Shown piece by piece: positions 7,034 to 15,172 of a stretch of 19,056 nt of DNA. Source of the DNA: Gammaproteobacteria bacterium RIFCSPHIGHO2_12_FULL_45_12. GTDB lineage: Bacteria; Pseudomonadota; Gammaproteobacteria; DSM-16500. A program made the position numbers and the translations under genes. Location of the stretch: positions 1-19,056 of the forward strand of contig MGYH01000056.1 of assembly GCA_001801665.1 (NCBI GenBank), in the 5' to 3' direction. Below the pieces are notes generated by a model. It ran no database searches and was not told the origin of the DNA. It saw only the letters and a list, made by a program, of their open reading frames with translations. Position 1 is the stretch's first letter. Each line of letters begins with the position of its first letter.

Positions 7034-8497
7034 TTATGCGAATAAATCCTCTAGTGTTATGATGCCTTGCACAAGCTCTTCTGAATATATCGTGTCCTTA
7101 ATTCCATTCGCTGAAATCATCACGAAAAAAATTTGCTTTTTCGACCGGGTCCTTTCTTTGAATACAGCGATTTTATTTTTTATATTTTCGGCATAGTCCT
7201 TCGTAATTGAAAATGGTTCGTTCGTGTATTTAATTTCGCAAATAGTGATAGCGTCATCATCTCGATCAAAGAGCAGATCAATCTGCGCTCCTTTATCTTT
7301 AGATTTCGCGACAGGCACATATCGCCAACCGTTTGCTATGGCGCTTGGGCTGATGTTTAGCTTCTTCCGTATCTGATTTATATGTTTATAGCAAATGGAC
7401 TCGAAAGCATAACCAGCCCAGTTGTACCATGTTGGAGTATTATGTTTTTCTTGCCAGTACCTTGATTCAAGCGATTTCTTTTGAAGCGTATTTTTTACTG
7501 GCTCAATCCAATCGAGATAAAATAGGGTATATTCATCAATCAGGCGATAATATTTTCCGCGTTTTTTATGCGTGTGTGGCATAAAGCTGATAATGAATCC
7601 GGCATCTTCCAGTTCCTGTAATCGGTCAATTGTTCTGCCGCCACGTGAAATTTCATCAGATTGGCTGGTGATTTCCTCTTGCCCGATTCCAGTATGGCTT
7701 TTTGCAATTATGCGCAGTAGTTCAATATAGTTGCTGGAATTTTCAAATAAAGACGAGAATAAATTATCAAATTCATTAAACAACAAGCAGTTTTGTTGAA
7801 ATGCCAATTTGTCAATTAGCTGTGTGGCTGATTGGTTTTTCTCAACGGGCAGGAGGTAATAAGGCACGCCTCCTGTTGTCATGTATAATTCAGCAACCTG
7901 TTTGTGATCCAGATTGATTTTCATATTAGCTAAAAATTCGGCGGTGTCTTTTAAATTGAATGGCATCAAGTGAATCTTTCGAGTGATTCTGTTATGCAGC
8001 CCACCTTTATTATTAATAATCTTATTGATGATCCATGATGCAGACGATCCGCAGATAATTAATTTGATTCTCTTGTCATTAGACCAAGAGTGATTCCAGC
8101 GATGTTCGAGTGCTTGCAGTAATCCTGATCTGTGCGTTGCCATCCAGGGGAATTCATCAAAAAATAGGACAATTTTTTTGTCTTTTAGAACATTCTTCTC
8201 GATCGCGTCTGATAGAGCATCGAATGTATCTATCCAGTTGTCGCGTTCCTTAATTTCAGCGCCTTGATAAAAGACTTTGCCGATTTCATTGATGAATAGT
8301 TTGATCTGAGTGTCTTTGGAGCCATTCTGTATGCCGGTAACATTAAAGAAGATACAGTCGCTTTCACCAAATGTTTGCTTGATCAGGAATGTCTTGCCAA
8401 TACGGCGTCTGCCATATATGGCTAAGAATTCTGGTCGATCGGATTTGAAGAAGTCATCGAGTATGGCTTTTTCTTCATATCTTCCTATTAAATTCAT
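7034..8497 (-). CDS. AAA+/STAND-type ATPase with C-terminal PD-(D/E)XK-like nuclease domain
   Basis: A 487-aa protein of the group annotated as ATP-binding protein / DUF234. The P-loop GRRRIGKT is at 29-36, Walker B LFFDEFPW with D114-E115, a sensor-like CGSSASW at 149-155, and a winged-helix-like middle region with SRGGRTIDRLQELEDAGFI. The C-terminal third carries a restriction-endonuclease-like pattern: an early glutamate in FESICY (near 364), QIDLL with its aspartate near 405, and EIKY (near 419-421), the E-x-K signature. Such proteins occur mostly in accessory regions; substrate and role are unknown. The start at 8497 has a weak GAGAG upstream. The gene looks more A/T-rich than its neighbours, suggesting transfer. 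Tandem palindromes lie 20 bp upstream. Confidence 0.8.
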   Translation of the reverse strand: MNLIGRYEEKAILDDFFKSDRPEFLAIYGRRRIGKTFLIKQTFGESDCIFFNVTGIQNGSKDTQIKLFINEIGKVFYQGAEIKERDNWIDTFDALSDAIEKNVLKDKKIVLFFDEFPWMATHRSGLLQALEHRWNHSWSNDKRIKLIICGSSASWIINKIINNKGGLHNRITRKIHLMPFNLKDTAEFLANMKINLDHKQVAELYMTTGGVPYYLLPVEKNQSATQLIDKLAFQQNCLLFNEFDNLFSSLFENSSNYIELLRIIAKSHTGIGQEEITSQSDEISRGGRTIDRLQELEDAGFIISFMPHTHKKRGKYYRLIDEYTLFYLDWIEPVKNTLQKKSLESRYWQEKHNTPTWYNWAGYAFESICYKHINQIRKKLNISPSAIANGWRYVPVAKSKDKGAQIDLLFDRDDDAITICEIKYTNEPFSITKDYAENIKNKIAVFKERTRSKKQIFFVMISANGIKDTIYSEELVQGIITLEDLFA

Positions 8498-8511
8498 GCA
8501 CTTAGCTCTCT

Positions 8512-8563
8512 TTGTTCTGTTGCGCCGCCAATAAGTATATTATTAGCGGCGCAACAGCGCAAG
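8512..8563. repeat. Tandem palindrome, copy 1
   Basis: CTGTTGCGCCGCCAAT (8517-8532) pairs with ATTAGCGGCGCAACAG (8542-8557) at 15 of 16 positions around a 9-nt A/T-rich spacer. The repeated unit, with flanks TTGTT and CGCAAG, is repeated 56 bp downstream. On the - strand the spacer contains TATACT (8539-8534), a good -10, with TTGCGC 17 bp upstream as a weak -35, so the palindrome could straddle the promoter of the ATPase gene and act as its operator. The gap between the ATPase start and the 979-aa gene (8498-8820) holds this pair, a small palindrome and the HTH gene remnant. Confidence 0.75.
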
Positions 8564-8567
8564 AAGA

Positions 8568-8619
8568 TTGTTCTGTTGCGCCGCCAATGATGGCTCTATT
8601 AGCGGCGCAACAGCGCAAG
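8568..8619. repeat. Tandem palindrome, copy 2
   Basis: CTGTTGCGCCGCCAAT (8573-8588) pairs with ATTAGCGGCGCAACAG (8598-8613). Arms and flanks are identical to copy 1 while the 9-nt spacer differs completely, so the arms are the conserved part and probably the functional one. The GC-rich 12-bp core stem would also form a very stable RNA hairpin on either strand. Confidence 0.75.
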
Positions 8620-8632
8620 CTCTTCATCAAAA

Positions 8633-8647
8633 GATACTAATAGTATC
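8633..8647. promoter_or_regulatory. Short perfect palindrome, possible operator
   Basis: GATACT (8633-8638) and AGTATC (8642-8647) are exact inverted repeats with a 3-bp spacer, about 40 bp upstream of the start of the HTH gene remnant. The size suits a dimeric HTH regulator. No other copy was seen in the window. Confidence 0.3.
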
Positions 8648-8687
8648 ATCGCCGAATCATCATAAGTTCAAAACGGAAGAGACTCGG

Positions 8688-8768
8688 ATGACCCAAACTG
8701 ATCGGCGCTATATCAGGCTCAAAGATGCCCCTGCCTATCTTGGCATGAACAAGAACCTTTTCAACTAG
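8688..8768 (+). pseudogene. Truncated excisionase-type HTH protein (remnant)
   Basis: The reading frame from ATG 8688 encodes only 26 residues, MTQTDRRYIRLKDAPAYLGM and then NKNLFN, before TAG. This closely resembles the N-terminus of small AlpA/excisionase-like proteins with a MerR-type helix-turn-helix, which are normally about 60-80 residues and continue with an acidic-basic stretch directly after an LFN-type motif. The bases after the stop show no recognisable continuation in any frame up to the 979-aa gene, so the 3' part has been lost. GGAAGAG lies upstream of the ATG. Such genes sit beside integrases in integrative elements; no integrase is visible here, so this is probably a scar of a departed element. 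Confidence 0.55.
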
Positions 8769-8820
8769 GTGCTTGTGTTAGCATCGCACGAATATCCGGC
8801 CAATATCGCTGTTGATGCTT

Positions 8821-11760
8821 TCAATGGTTTTTGGGTTCAGGACTCGCCTCAGGCTTTAACGAATTGACAATTGACTCAGTTGTCAACCCTATCAAATATT
8901 GCAGGCGTCTAGCAAAGGAGCCGTTCAAGTTGAAGGTGCCTACTTTGGAACAGGCAGTAAACTGGGTTAGTAAAGCCTCGCGCAACTGCTCTGGCGTATT
9001 AGTCTCCTTTATTTGAGTGATTAATTGTTTAACCTCAGGGCGGTGGTGCCGATTCCAATGAAATGAAAATAAAAGGCCGCCTCGAGGGTTATTATAATTG
9101 TTTAAGACGGAAATTATGTTGTTTTTTAATGCCTCTACCTTGTTTTCCGCCTCGGTAACAAACTTTGAATATTGCAATTTAAGCTCGGCACTGGGTAAGG
9201 ATTCTATCATTTCTTGTAAAAACGCTGACCGCGAAAGCATAAGCTCCCGAAGTTTTCTGTTTTTGCCCGACATCAGTTTTGCAGCGTCCCCCGCTCGCGA
9301 GAATGGAAATCTTGATTGGGACCCTGATTTCATGGCGCGCCCCTCATCAGTCGAATCGCCGCCCGCCGCATAATCAACACCAAGATGTAAGCGATGTCCA
9401 TGACAAATATGGCTAAAATACGGAAGCTTTTCGTAACTCAATCTCATCGACCGCTTGAGGCTCTCCTTTCCTTCATAATGTACGTATCGATCACCTCCAC
9501 CTCCTTGCCATCCATTACGTCCCTCTACCACTATGTAATAAATACCTTGAGCAGTCGCCTGCATATGAGGCGTCGACAGGTAACGTTGAATGCTGCCTAT
9601 CACCTTGCGCCAGCAGATTTTGTTTGCATTTATAGAGTTGCGCCCGTTTCTGTTGTAGTATTCGTCGTATAAATCCAATGCTTTTATGTACAGACCCATA
9701 TTAAAGTACTTGCCTTGCTTAAAGACTTTATTTCCATCTTCTCCCTTATTTTCACGAGCAAGGTAAGTTTTGAAGACATTAACCGCATCGGTGATTGGCT
9801 CATCGGTTTCTGCCGCATCAATATCGTCAAATACTTTCTTGATCGCAAGATCATCTCGATCTGCTCTGGCTTTTTCTGCTGCTTCAAAGCCTTTAGGAAA
9901 TTGCGCTTGGATTTGTTGGGTGATGAGGGCTTCACCGTCTGCCTCACCTTTCAGATGTTTGATCAGCATCTCAGTCATGGCTTCTTCATCGTCATGATAT
10001 TTAACATCTTCTGCGCCCAAGGCAAGCTGCAATGCTGTCCCTTTGAGTAAACGACCGGTCTCATCTGCATAATCTCTCACGATGACCTTGCCCGTTAGCA
10101 GGGCACGTTTCTGAGCAGGACTGGCGGTATTCAGCATGGCTTCTGCTTGTGCTTGTTCACCGCGCGCGATGTGTTGCAAGAAAGTCTTGATGTTGGCACT
10201 TGCCGGCGCGAATAGCTTGCCATGCGGGAGGGGCTTGGTTTGCTCTGCTTCTTTGAGTAACACATTCAGCTTGTCTACACCCAATGCCTCTGTCATGCGA
10301 GCACGAAGACTTTCATCTTGGGACAAGCAATATCGTCCTCGCCTAGACTCAATCCACACAGCCGCTAACGTTTTGCCTTGATACTTGCCTTCGGTGATAG
10401 TCTCACGAAAATCATTCACTGTCAGGTGTTGCCTGAGTGCAGGTGTATCCATGAACACTGCTTTATTAACTGGATCCATTAACTGAGCAAGTACCGGCGC
10501 AAGACTAAGGCTAATGCCTTGTTCTACCAGTGGCAGGAGACGAGCCAACTCCCCCGAGGTGGCGGCTTGTTTGAGTTGCGTGGTGAGGTAGGCATTAACA
10601 TGTTCATTTATATCGAGCTCAGTCACCGTTTTCAGGATCGGTAACAGTGAGGGGTGTTGATCGAATAATTTTTCAAGTATTGCGCGATGTTGCGGAACAG
10701 GTTGTTGACGGAGATGTGCCAACACATGCGCCGCTTTATGCGTCGCAGGCCACTCCCCCAGGAAAGTCATGAGTTGAATAAGATCATCCATGGGTAAGCA
10801 TACGCCAACCTTGCTGCAGGTGAGCGGTGTGATAGGTGCTTTGGGTATCTCGTTACTTAATAAAGATTGATACGTTGTCTTTTCTTCGTCTGACATGAAA
10901 AAAATCGCTTGTTGGTCGATGGTATGCAGCAGCGCACGTTTGACAACCAGCCAGTTAATATCCAGCACTTGGTAGATATCGTTATCGTCATCCTCTATTC
11001 TTTCGAATAAAGCGAGACTGTCTATTTCACCTATGAAGGGTTGCAAGAATGCCGCGCTAAATTGGTGATAGATTTCGTTATAACCCGCTTCTACTCTGCC
11101 CACGTAACCTCTGTCACTCATGAGTCCTCTTAATCGATCAAGCAGCGCATTCAAAATAGCAATGGGTCTATAGTGGGTGTCAAAGGCCGCTTTTAGCTTA
11201 CGCTCTATCACATCATACGAAATGTCGCCCGGATAAATATCCTCCTTATTCACTGCCCGTACCCCAAAATTTCGCCTGTTAGCCACACTGAAAAATCGAT
11301 TATGAGTATGCACTTCGTTTGTATTTTGGGCAGCGGTACGCTCCACTAGGTCTTGGCGCACGAGACTTAATAATTCATCTAAGTTAGCGGGTTGAGCCGT
11401 ATTGGTGCACATCAAGCAGCGAGTGTGAAACCCCTGTGCGCACTCTGCTAACCCTTCGACTAGTCTCATAGCGATGCTGGCTTGTTGAAAGGGTAAGGTC
11501 TTGGGATCAATGAGGGTTAAATACAAGCGAGCGAGAACCGTGAGCAAGTCTTTTTTGTTCGGAAAGGTGGACGCCTCGCCTGCATGTTGATTAAGTTGTG
11601 TGTGTATAGCTTTTGCGGCAGCGGCTTGTAAATTTCGGTGCTTTATCAGTTCGTTGCCCAATAAATAAAGCCAATCGGCTGGCAGGGGCTGATCTGCGCT
11701 GGCGATTTGGTATGGCAACGATGGCACGACAAATGCCTTATCAAGGTTGTTGCGAAGCAT
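8821..11760 (-). CDS. Large protein of unknown function, candidate secreted effector
   Basis: I do not recognise this 979-aa protein. It has no signal peptide, no clear transmembrane segment and no classic enzyme motif. It appears largely helical. Notable stretches are GTALQLALGAEDV near 572-584 followed by a charged helix, NKICWRKVIGSIQRYL near 705-720, a glycine/aromatic patch WQGGGGDRYVHYEG near 750, HICHGHRLHLGVDY near 785, and a C-terminal helical module ending NLNGSFARRLQYLIG. From memory, similarly worded segments occur in long uncharacterised Legionella and Coxiella-type proteins, and the tail has three scattered glutamates in its last 18 residues, a weak echo of Dot/Icm signals. The ATG has GAGGAT 5 bases upstream, and a perfect TATAAT lies at 11820-11825. 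It appears to be transcribed alone. Confidence 0.6.
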   Translation of the reverse strand: MLRNNLDKAFVVPSLPYQIASADQPLPADWLYLLGNELIKHRNLQAAAAKAIHTQLNQHAGEASTFPNKKDLLTVLARLYLTLIDPKTLPFQQASIAMRLVEGLAECAQGFHTRCLMCTNTAQPANLDELLSLVRQDLVERTAAQNTNEVHTHNRFFSVANRRNFGVRAVNKEDIYPGDISYDVIERKLKAAFDTHYRPIAILNALLDRLRGLMSDRGYVGRVEAGYNEIYHQFSAAFLQPFIGEIDSLALFERIEDDDNDIYQVLDINWLVVKRALLHTIDQQAIFFMSDEEKTTYQSLLSNEIPKAPITPLTCSKVGVCLPMDDLIQLMTFLGEWPATHKAAHVLAHLRQQPVPQHRAILEKLFDQHPSLLPILKTVTELDINEHVNAYLTTQLKQAATSGELARLLPLVEQGISLSLAPVLAQLMDPVNKAVFMDTPALRQHLTVNDFRETITEGKYQGKTLAAVWIESRRGRYCLSQDESLRARMTEALGVDKLNVLLKEAEQTKPLPHGKLFAPASANIKTFLQHIARGEQAQAEAMLNTASPAQKRALLTGKVIVRDYADETGRLLKGTALQLALGAEDVKYHDDEEAMTEMLIKHLKGEADGEALITQQIQAQFPKGFEAAEKARADRDDLAIKKVFDDIDAAETDEPITDAVNVFKTYLARENKGEDGNKVFKQGKYFNMGLYIKALDLYDEYYNRNGRNSINANKICWRKVIGSIQRYLSTPHMQATAQGIYYIVVEGRNGWQGGGGDRYVHYEGKESLKRSMRLSYEKLPYFSHICHGHRLHLGVDYAAGGDSTDEGRAMKSGSQSRFPFSRAGDAAKLMSGKNRKLRELMLSRSAFLQEMIESLPSAELKLQYSKFVTEAENKVEALKNNIISVLNNYNNPRGGLLFSFHWNRHHRPEVKQLITQIKETNTPEQLREALLTQFTACSKVGTFNLNGSFARRLQYLIGLTTESIVNSLKPEASPEPKNH

Positions 11761-11819
11761 AAGGTATCCTCGTATTGGTGTGACCAGCTTACACGCTAGC
11801 TTTGTGTTTATTTTGGACG

Positions 11820-11825
11820 ATTATA
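11820..11825 (-). promoter_or_regulatory. -10 element for the 979-aa gene
   Basis: On the - strand the sequence is a perfect TATAAT, about 60 bp upstream of the start codon. No good -35 is present at 16-18 bp spacing (AGTTTT at 17). The 7-bp palindrome at 11835-11853 occupies the -35 zone, as would suit control by a DNA-binding protein. Confidence 0.45.
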
Positions 11826-11834
11826 CTGACCTAG

Positions 11835-11853
11835 GCTTAAGAAAAACTTAAGC
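11835..11853. repeat. 7-bp stem-loop overlapping the stop of the acyl-CoA synthetase gene
   Basis: GCTTAAG (11835-11841) pairs with CTTAAGC (11847-11853) around five A. The stop codon of the acyl-CoA synthetase gene (11848-11850) lies inside the right arm. On the - strand the T run is in the loop, so termination is unlikely. Read on -, the arm plus CTAGGTCAGTATA resembles a decayed end of the MITE-like element (its right end reads CTAAGCCAGGTTAC and ends CTATA); this is a guess from partial similarity. Confidence 0.4.
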
Positions 11854-14013
11854 ATGAATGGCCATATGCCCATATTTTTTTAACGGTCTGGAAACAGGAT
11901 CAACGACAATGCGTGCATCCACGGCAATGGCGCCCTTTTCATCGACCAACAAGGGATTAATATCCATTTCCACCATTTCCGGTATTTCACAAATCATCTC
12001 TGACACACGCAACAAAATAGTCACCAATGCATCCATATTAACGGCGGGCTTGCCGCGAAACTCGCCCAGCATCCGAGACGCGCGTGTTTTGGCAATGAGC
12101 TGCTGCGCTAAAAAAGTATTAAGCGGCGGTAAGGCAACGGCATTATCCTTCATCACGGAAACAAGCGACCCCCCCAAACCAAAACTGATGACCGGCCCAA
12201 AAACCTTATCGCGCACCACGCCCACCATCAGTTCCCGATAATGCGGATGACGATACATAGGCTCAACCGTCACACCTTGAATGGTCGCGCCTGGCCGATG
12301 TGCTTTCACCCGTTCCATGATTTTCTGATAGGCAGCGCGTACACCCTCACCATCTTGAATATTTAACTGCACACCCTCTACATCTTGCTTATGCGTTATA
12401 TCGGTTGCACTGATCTTCATCACCACCGGAAAACCTTGAGACTCCGCCAATACCAATGCTTCCGCGGCTGACTGTGCCAGCATGGCTTGTGAGACTGGCA
12501 CACCAAACGCACTTAAAATGGCTTTTGATTCTATCGTTGTCAAAATTCGCCGCTGCTCTGATAACACCGCCTGCACAATCAGTGCCGCACCGGACACATC
12601 TAATTTTTCCAAAGTCGCCATAGGCTGTGGGACTTGCATTAATAACTGATGATTCTGTCGATACGCCGATAAGTAAGAAAAAGCACGCACCGCTTCTTCG
12701 GGCGTGCTGTAACACGGAATGTGATGCTTCGCGAATAAGGCTTGCGATGCCTGCGATTGCTTGCCGCCCATCCAGCAAGCCAGAATCGGTTTTTGGGTGG
12801 TATTCACCACTGCACAGAGTTCCTCGGCCACTTTAAGCGGTTGCGACATGGCAACCGGCACCAGCACCGTTAACAAGGCATCCGTCTGCTCATCTTGCAA
12901 ACAAGGCTCAATCACCTGACGATACCGCTCTGGCGTGGCATCTCCCAAAATATCAATGGGGTTTTGATGTGACCAGTGCGGCGGCAACACCGCATCAAGC
13001 TTTGAGAGGAGGGCTGCGTTTGGCTCAGGTGATCGAATGTTCAAATCGCTTGCCGTATCTGCCGCCATCACCCCCGCACCGCCGCCATTGGTGATAATGG
13101 TTAAGCGATTACCCGCCGTATGACGCTCGCTAGAAAGCACTTGCGCGGCTGTAAACAGTTGATCAATATCCATGACACGCACTGCACCACCCCGATGCAG
13201 CGCGGCTGAAAAAACCTGATCATCACCCACTAATGCACCCGTATGTGAATGCACCGCGCGCACACCGCTTGCATGACGTCCTGCTTTTAAGGCAATCACC
13301 GGCTTCACGCGCGCAGCCGCACGCAGACCCGTCATAAACCCACGCGGATGATGCACGCCTTCAATATACAGCATAATACTTTGCGTTAAGGGATCCCTCG
13401 CAAGGTATTCCAGCATATCCCCAAAATCAAGATCGCTGCTATTACCCATGGAGACAATGGCCGAAAACCCAATGTTGCGCTCGAGCGCCCAATCCAGCAT
13501 GGCCGCGCAAATGGCACCGGACTGTGACAATAAGGCAATACTACCCGGCATCGCTTGATTGTTATCAAAAGTCGCGTTTACATGTGAATGAGGGCGCATC
13601 AAACCCAAACAATTTGGGCCGACAAAATGAAGATGATATTGACGTGCTTTTTCAAGCATGGCCTCTTCAAGGACTTTACCCTCTTCACCCATCTCACTAA
13701 AACCGGCCGAAATAATCACCGCCAACCGTATGCCTTTTTGACCACACGCTTCCATGATGGCAGGCACCGTTCTAGCCGGTGTGGTAATGACGGCCAAATC
13801 AATTTGCTCAGAAACCGCCGTAATGGAAGGGTAGCAAGTTTTGTTAAAAAGCGTTGTATATTTCGGATTAACGGGTATCAATTTGCCAGCAAACTGACCC
13901 AGCATCAAATTACTCATCACACGCATACCAACCGATCCTGGTGTACCGCTTGCACCAATCACGGCGATACTTGATGGATTAAATAAATCATCCAGATAAT
14001 GGTGTTCCAGCAT
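11848..14013 (-). CDS. NDP-forming acyl-CoA synthetase (Pat/ACD type) lacking the GNAT domain
   Basis: A 721-aa protein of the fused ADP-forming acetyl-CoA synthetase family. Residues 15-130 form a CoA-binding Rossmann fold (IAVIGASGTPGSVG). A succinyl-CoA-ligase-like core follows, with the phosphorylated histidine probably H257 in HSHTGALVG. An ATP-grasp half occupies about 495-705 (GFPVVMKISATDITHK, EMDINPLL). In Pat/YfiQ lysine acetyltransferases the linker motif HMAI/HLAIRPYP leads into a GNAT domain. Here the protein stops at YGHMAIHA, exactly at that linker. It may therefore still act as a CoA ligase or acyl-CoA sensor but cannot acetylate proteins. AGGGA precedes the ATG. It is 19 bp after the permease gene and probably the last gene of that run. 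Confidence 0.82.
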   Translation of the reverse strand: MLEHHYLDDLFNPSSIAVIGASGTPGSVGMRVMSNLMLGQFAGKLIPVNPKYTTLFNKTCYPSITAVSEQIDLAVITTPARTVPAIMEACGQKGIRLAVIISAGFSEMGEEGKVLEEAMLEKARQYHLHFVGPNCLGLMRPHSHVNATFDNNQAMPGSIALLSQSGAICAAMLDWALERNIGFSAIVSMGNSSDLDFGDMLEYLARDPLTQSIMLYIEGVHHPRGFMTGLRAAARVKPVIALKAGRHASGVRAVHSHTGALVGDDQVFSAALHRGGAVRVMDIDQLFTAAQVLSSERHTAGNRLTIITNGGGAGVMAADTASDLNIRSPEPNAALLSKLDAVLPPHWSHQNPIDILGDATPERYRQVIEPCLQDEQTDALLTVLVPVAMSQPLKVAEELCAVVNTTQKPILACWMGGKQSQASQALFAKHHIPCYSTPEEAVRAFSYLSAYRQNHQLLMQVPQPMATLEKLDVSGAALIVQAVLSEQRRILTTIESKAILSAFGVPVSQAMLAQSAAEALVLAESQGFPVVMKISATDITHKQDVEGVQLNIQDGEGVRAAYQKIMERVKAHRPGATIQGVTVEPMYRHPHYRELMVGVVRDKVFGPVISFGLGGSLVSVMKDNAVALPPLNTFLAQQLIAKTRASRMLGEFRGKPAVNMDALVTILLRVSEMICEIPEMVEMDINPLLVDEKGAIAVDARIVVDPVSRPLKKYGHMAIHA

Positions 14014-14032
14014 ACCCTTTCCCTGTGTTCCA

Positions 14033-15172
14033 TTAATCCAAGGTTCGTCTATAACGTTTTACCGAAACCACCAGCATCACTAACATAAAGAGCAAAATAG
14101 GCCATAAATCTACCCACGTATCCATCCAGCCAATCCCTTTTAGCATTATACCGCGAATGATATTAATAAAGTGGGTTAAGGGGAGCAGATTGGCCAGCCA
14201 CTGCGCCCAGAGCGGCATGCCTTTAAATGGAAACGCGAATCCGGACAACAACATAGAGGGTAAAAAAAAGAAAATACTGATTTGACTAGCCTCTAATTGG
14301 GTCTTGGCCAGGGTTGAGATCATGATACCCACAAACAAATTAGCCAACATAAAAGGCATGGTCATGGCTAATAATAACCATACGCTGCCTAACATCGGCA
14401 CCTTAAAAAAGTAAATGGCAATCAGAATCACCATCATGACTTGCAAATAACCCACCACAATAAAAGGAATGGATTTTCCCAAAATGACTTCCACCGGCAA
14501 GATCGGTGTCGCTAATAAACTTTCCATGGTGCCGCGCTCGCGTTCACGCGTCAGTGCCATCGAGGCCACCATGACAAAGGTCATTGTCAAAACCGTGCCG
14601 AGCAAACCAGGCACAATGTTATATTGCGTAATCGCGCTCGGATTATAGTTTGTCTGCACGGATAGCGTCACGGGCACGGCTTTTGGATTCAGACCAGACA
14701 AGGGCCCAATCAAATCATATTGAAAAGCGTCTTGCATCACGTGACTTGAGGCGGAAATGGCATATCCCACTGACACGGGATCCGTTCCATCAACTTCAAG
14801 TAAGGCAGCAGGATGTTTGCCGCGGATTAATTGACGGGAAAAATCGCTGGGAATATTTAACGTAAATAATACTTGATGTGTTTGCATCAAGTGTTTCGCT
14901 TCCTGCTCAGTTTTCGGAAAATGATCAAACCTGAAATACCGCGTATTTTCCAACTGATGCACCAGCGTACGCGAAAACTGGCCGTTGTCATGATTCATCA
15001 GTGCCGTCGGCAAATATTTTGGATTGGTGTTAATCGCCAACCCAAACAAAATTAATTGAACAATGGGCAAGGATATCACCATGGCAAACGTACTGTGATC
15101 CCGCTTAAACTGCGTGAACTCTTTAACCATTAAACCCCACAAACGGAAAAAGGAAAAACCGTTGATCTTCAT
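14033..15172 (-). CDS. ABC-2 type exporter permease
   Basis: A 379-aa inner-membrane permease of the YhhJ/YbhR kind. One helix near residues 28-48 is followed by a large outer domain of about 130 residues, then five helices in the C-terminal half. The coupling motif RERERGTMESLLATP (near 210-225) is the ABC-2 permease signature, placed between helices. The start ATG overlaps the TGA of the ATPase gene in an ATGA tetranucleotide, so the two are translationally coupled and surely form one transporter. With the HlyD-type adaptor upstream it forms a three-gene drug or lipid exporter. The substrate cannot be told. No second permease gene is present, so the transporter would be a homodimer. Confidence 0.9.
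   Translation of the reverse strand: MKINGFSFFRLWGLMVKEFTQFKRDHSTFAMVISLPIVQLILFGLAINTNPKYLPTALMNHDNGQFSRTLVHQLENTRYFRFDHFPKTEQEAKHLMQTHQVLFTLNIPSDFSRQLIRGKHPAALLEVDGTDPVSVGYAISASSHVMQDAFQYDLIGPLSGLNPKAVPVTLSVQTNYNPSAITQYNIVPGLLGTVLTMTFVMVASMALTRERERGTMESLLATPILPVEVILGKSIPFIVVGYLQVMMVILIAIYFFKVPMLGSVWLLLAMTMPFMLANLFVGIMISTLAKTQLEASQISIFFFLPSMLLSGFAFPFKGMPLWAQWLANLLPLTHFINIIRGIMLKGIGWMDTWVDLWPILLFMLVMLVVSVKRYRRTLD

Noticed and set aside
8512..8619. Possible CRISPR array from the tandem repeats
   Set aside because: Only two units, each a long palindrome with a 9-bp spacer, and no cas genes. The spacing does not fit a repeat-spacer array.
8568..8687. Upstream extension of the HTH remnant to 66 aa
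   Set aside because: The extra residues come from the palindromic repeat. The ATG at 8688 has a ribosome site and the HTH-family start.
13588..13974. 128-aa + strand ORF
   Set aside because: Antisense to the conserved CoA-binding domain of the acyl-CoA synthetase and without recognisable features.
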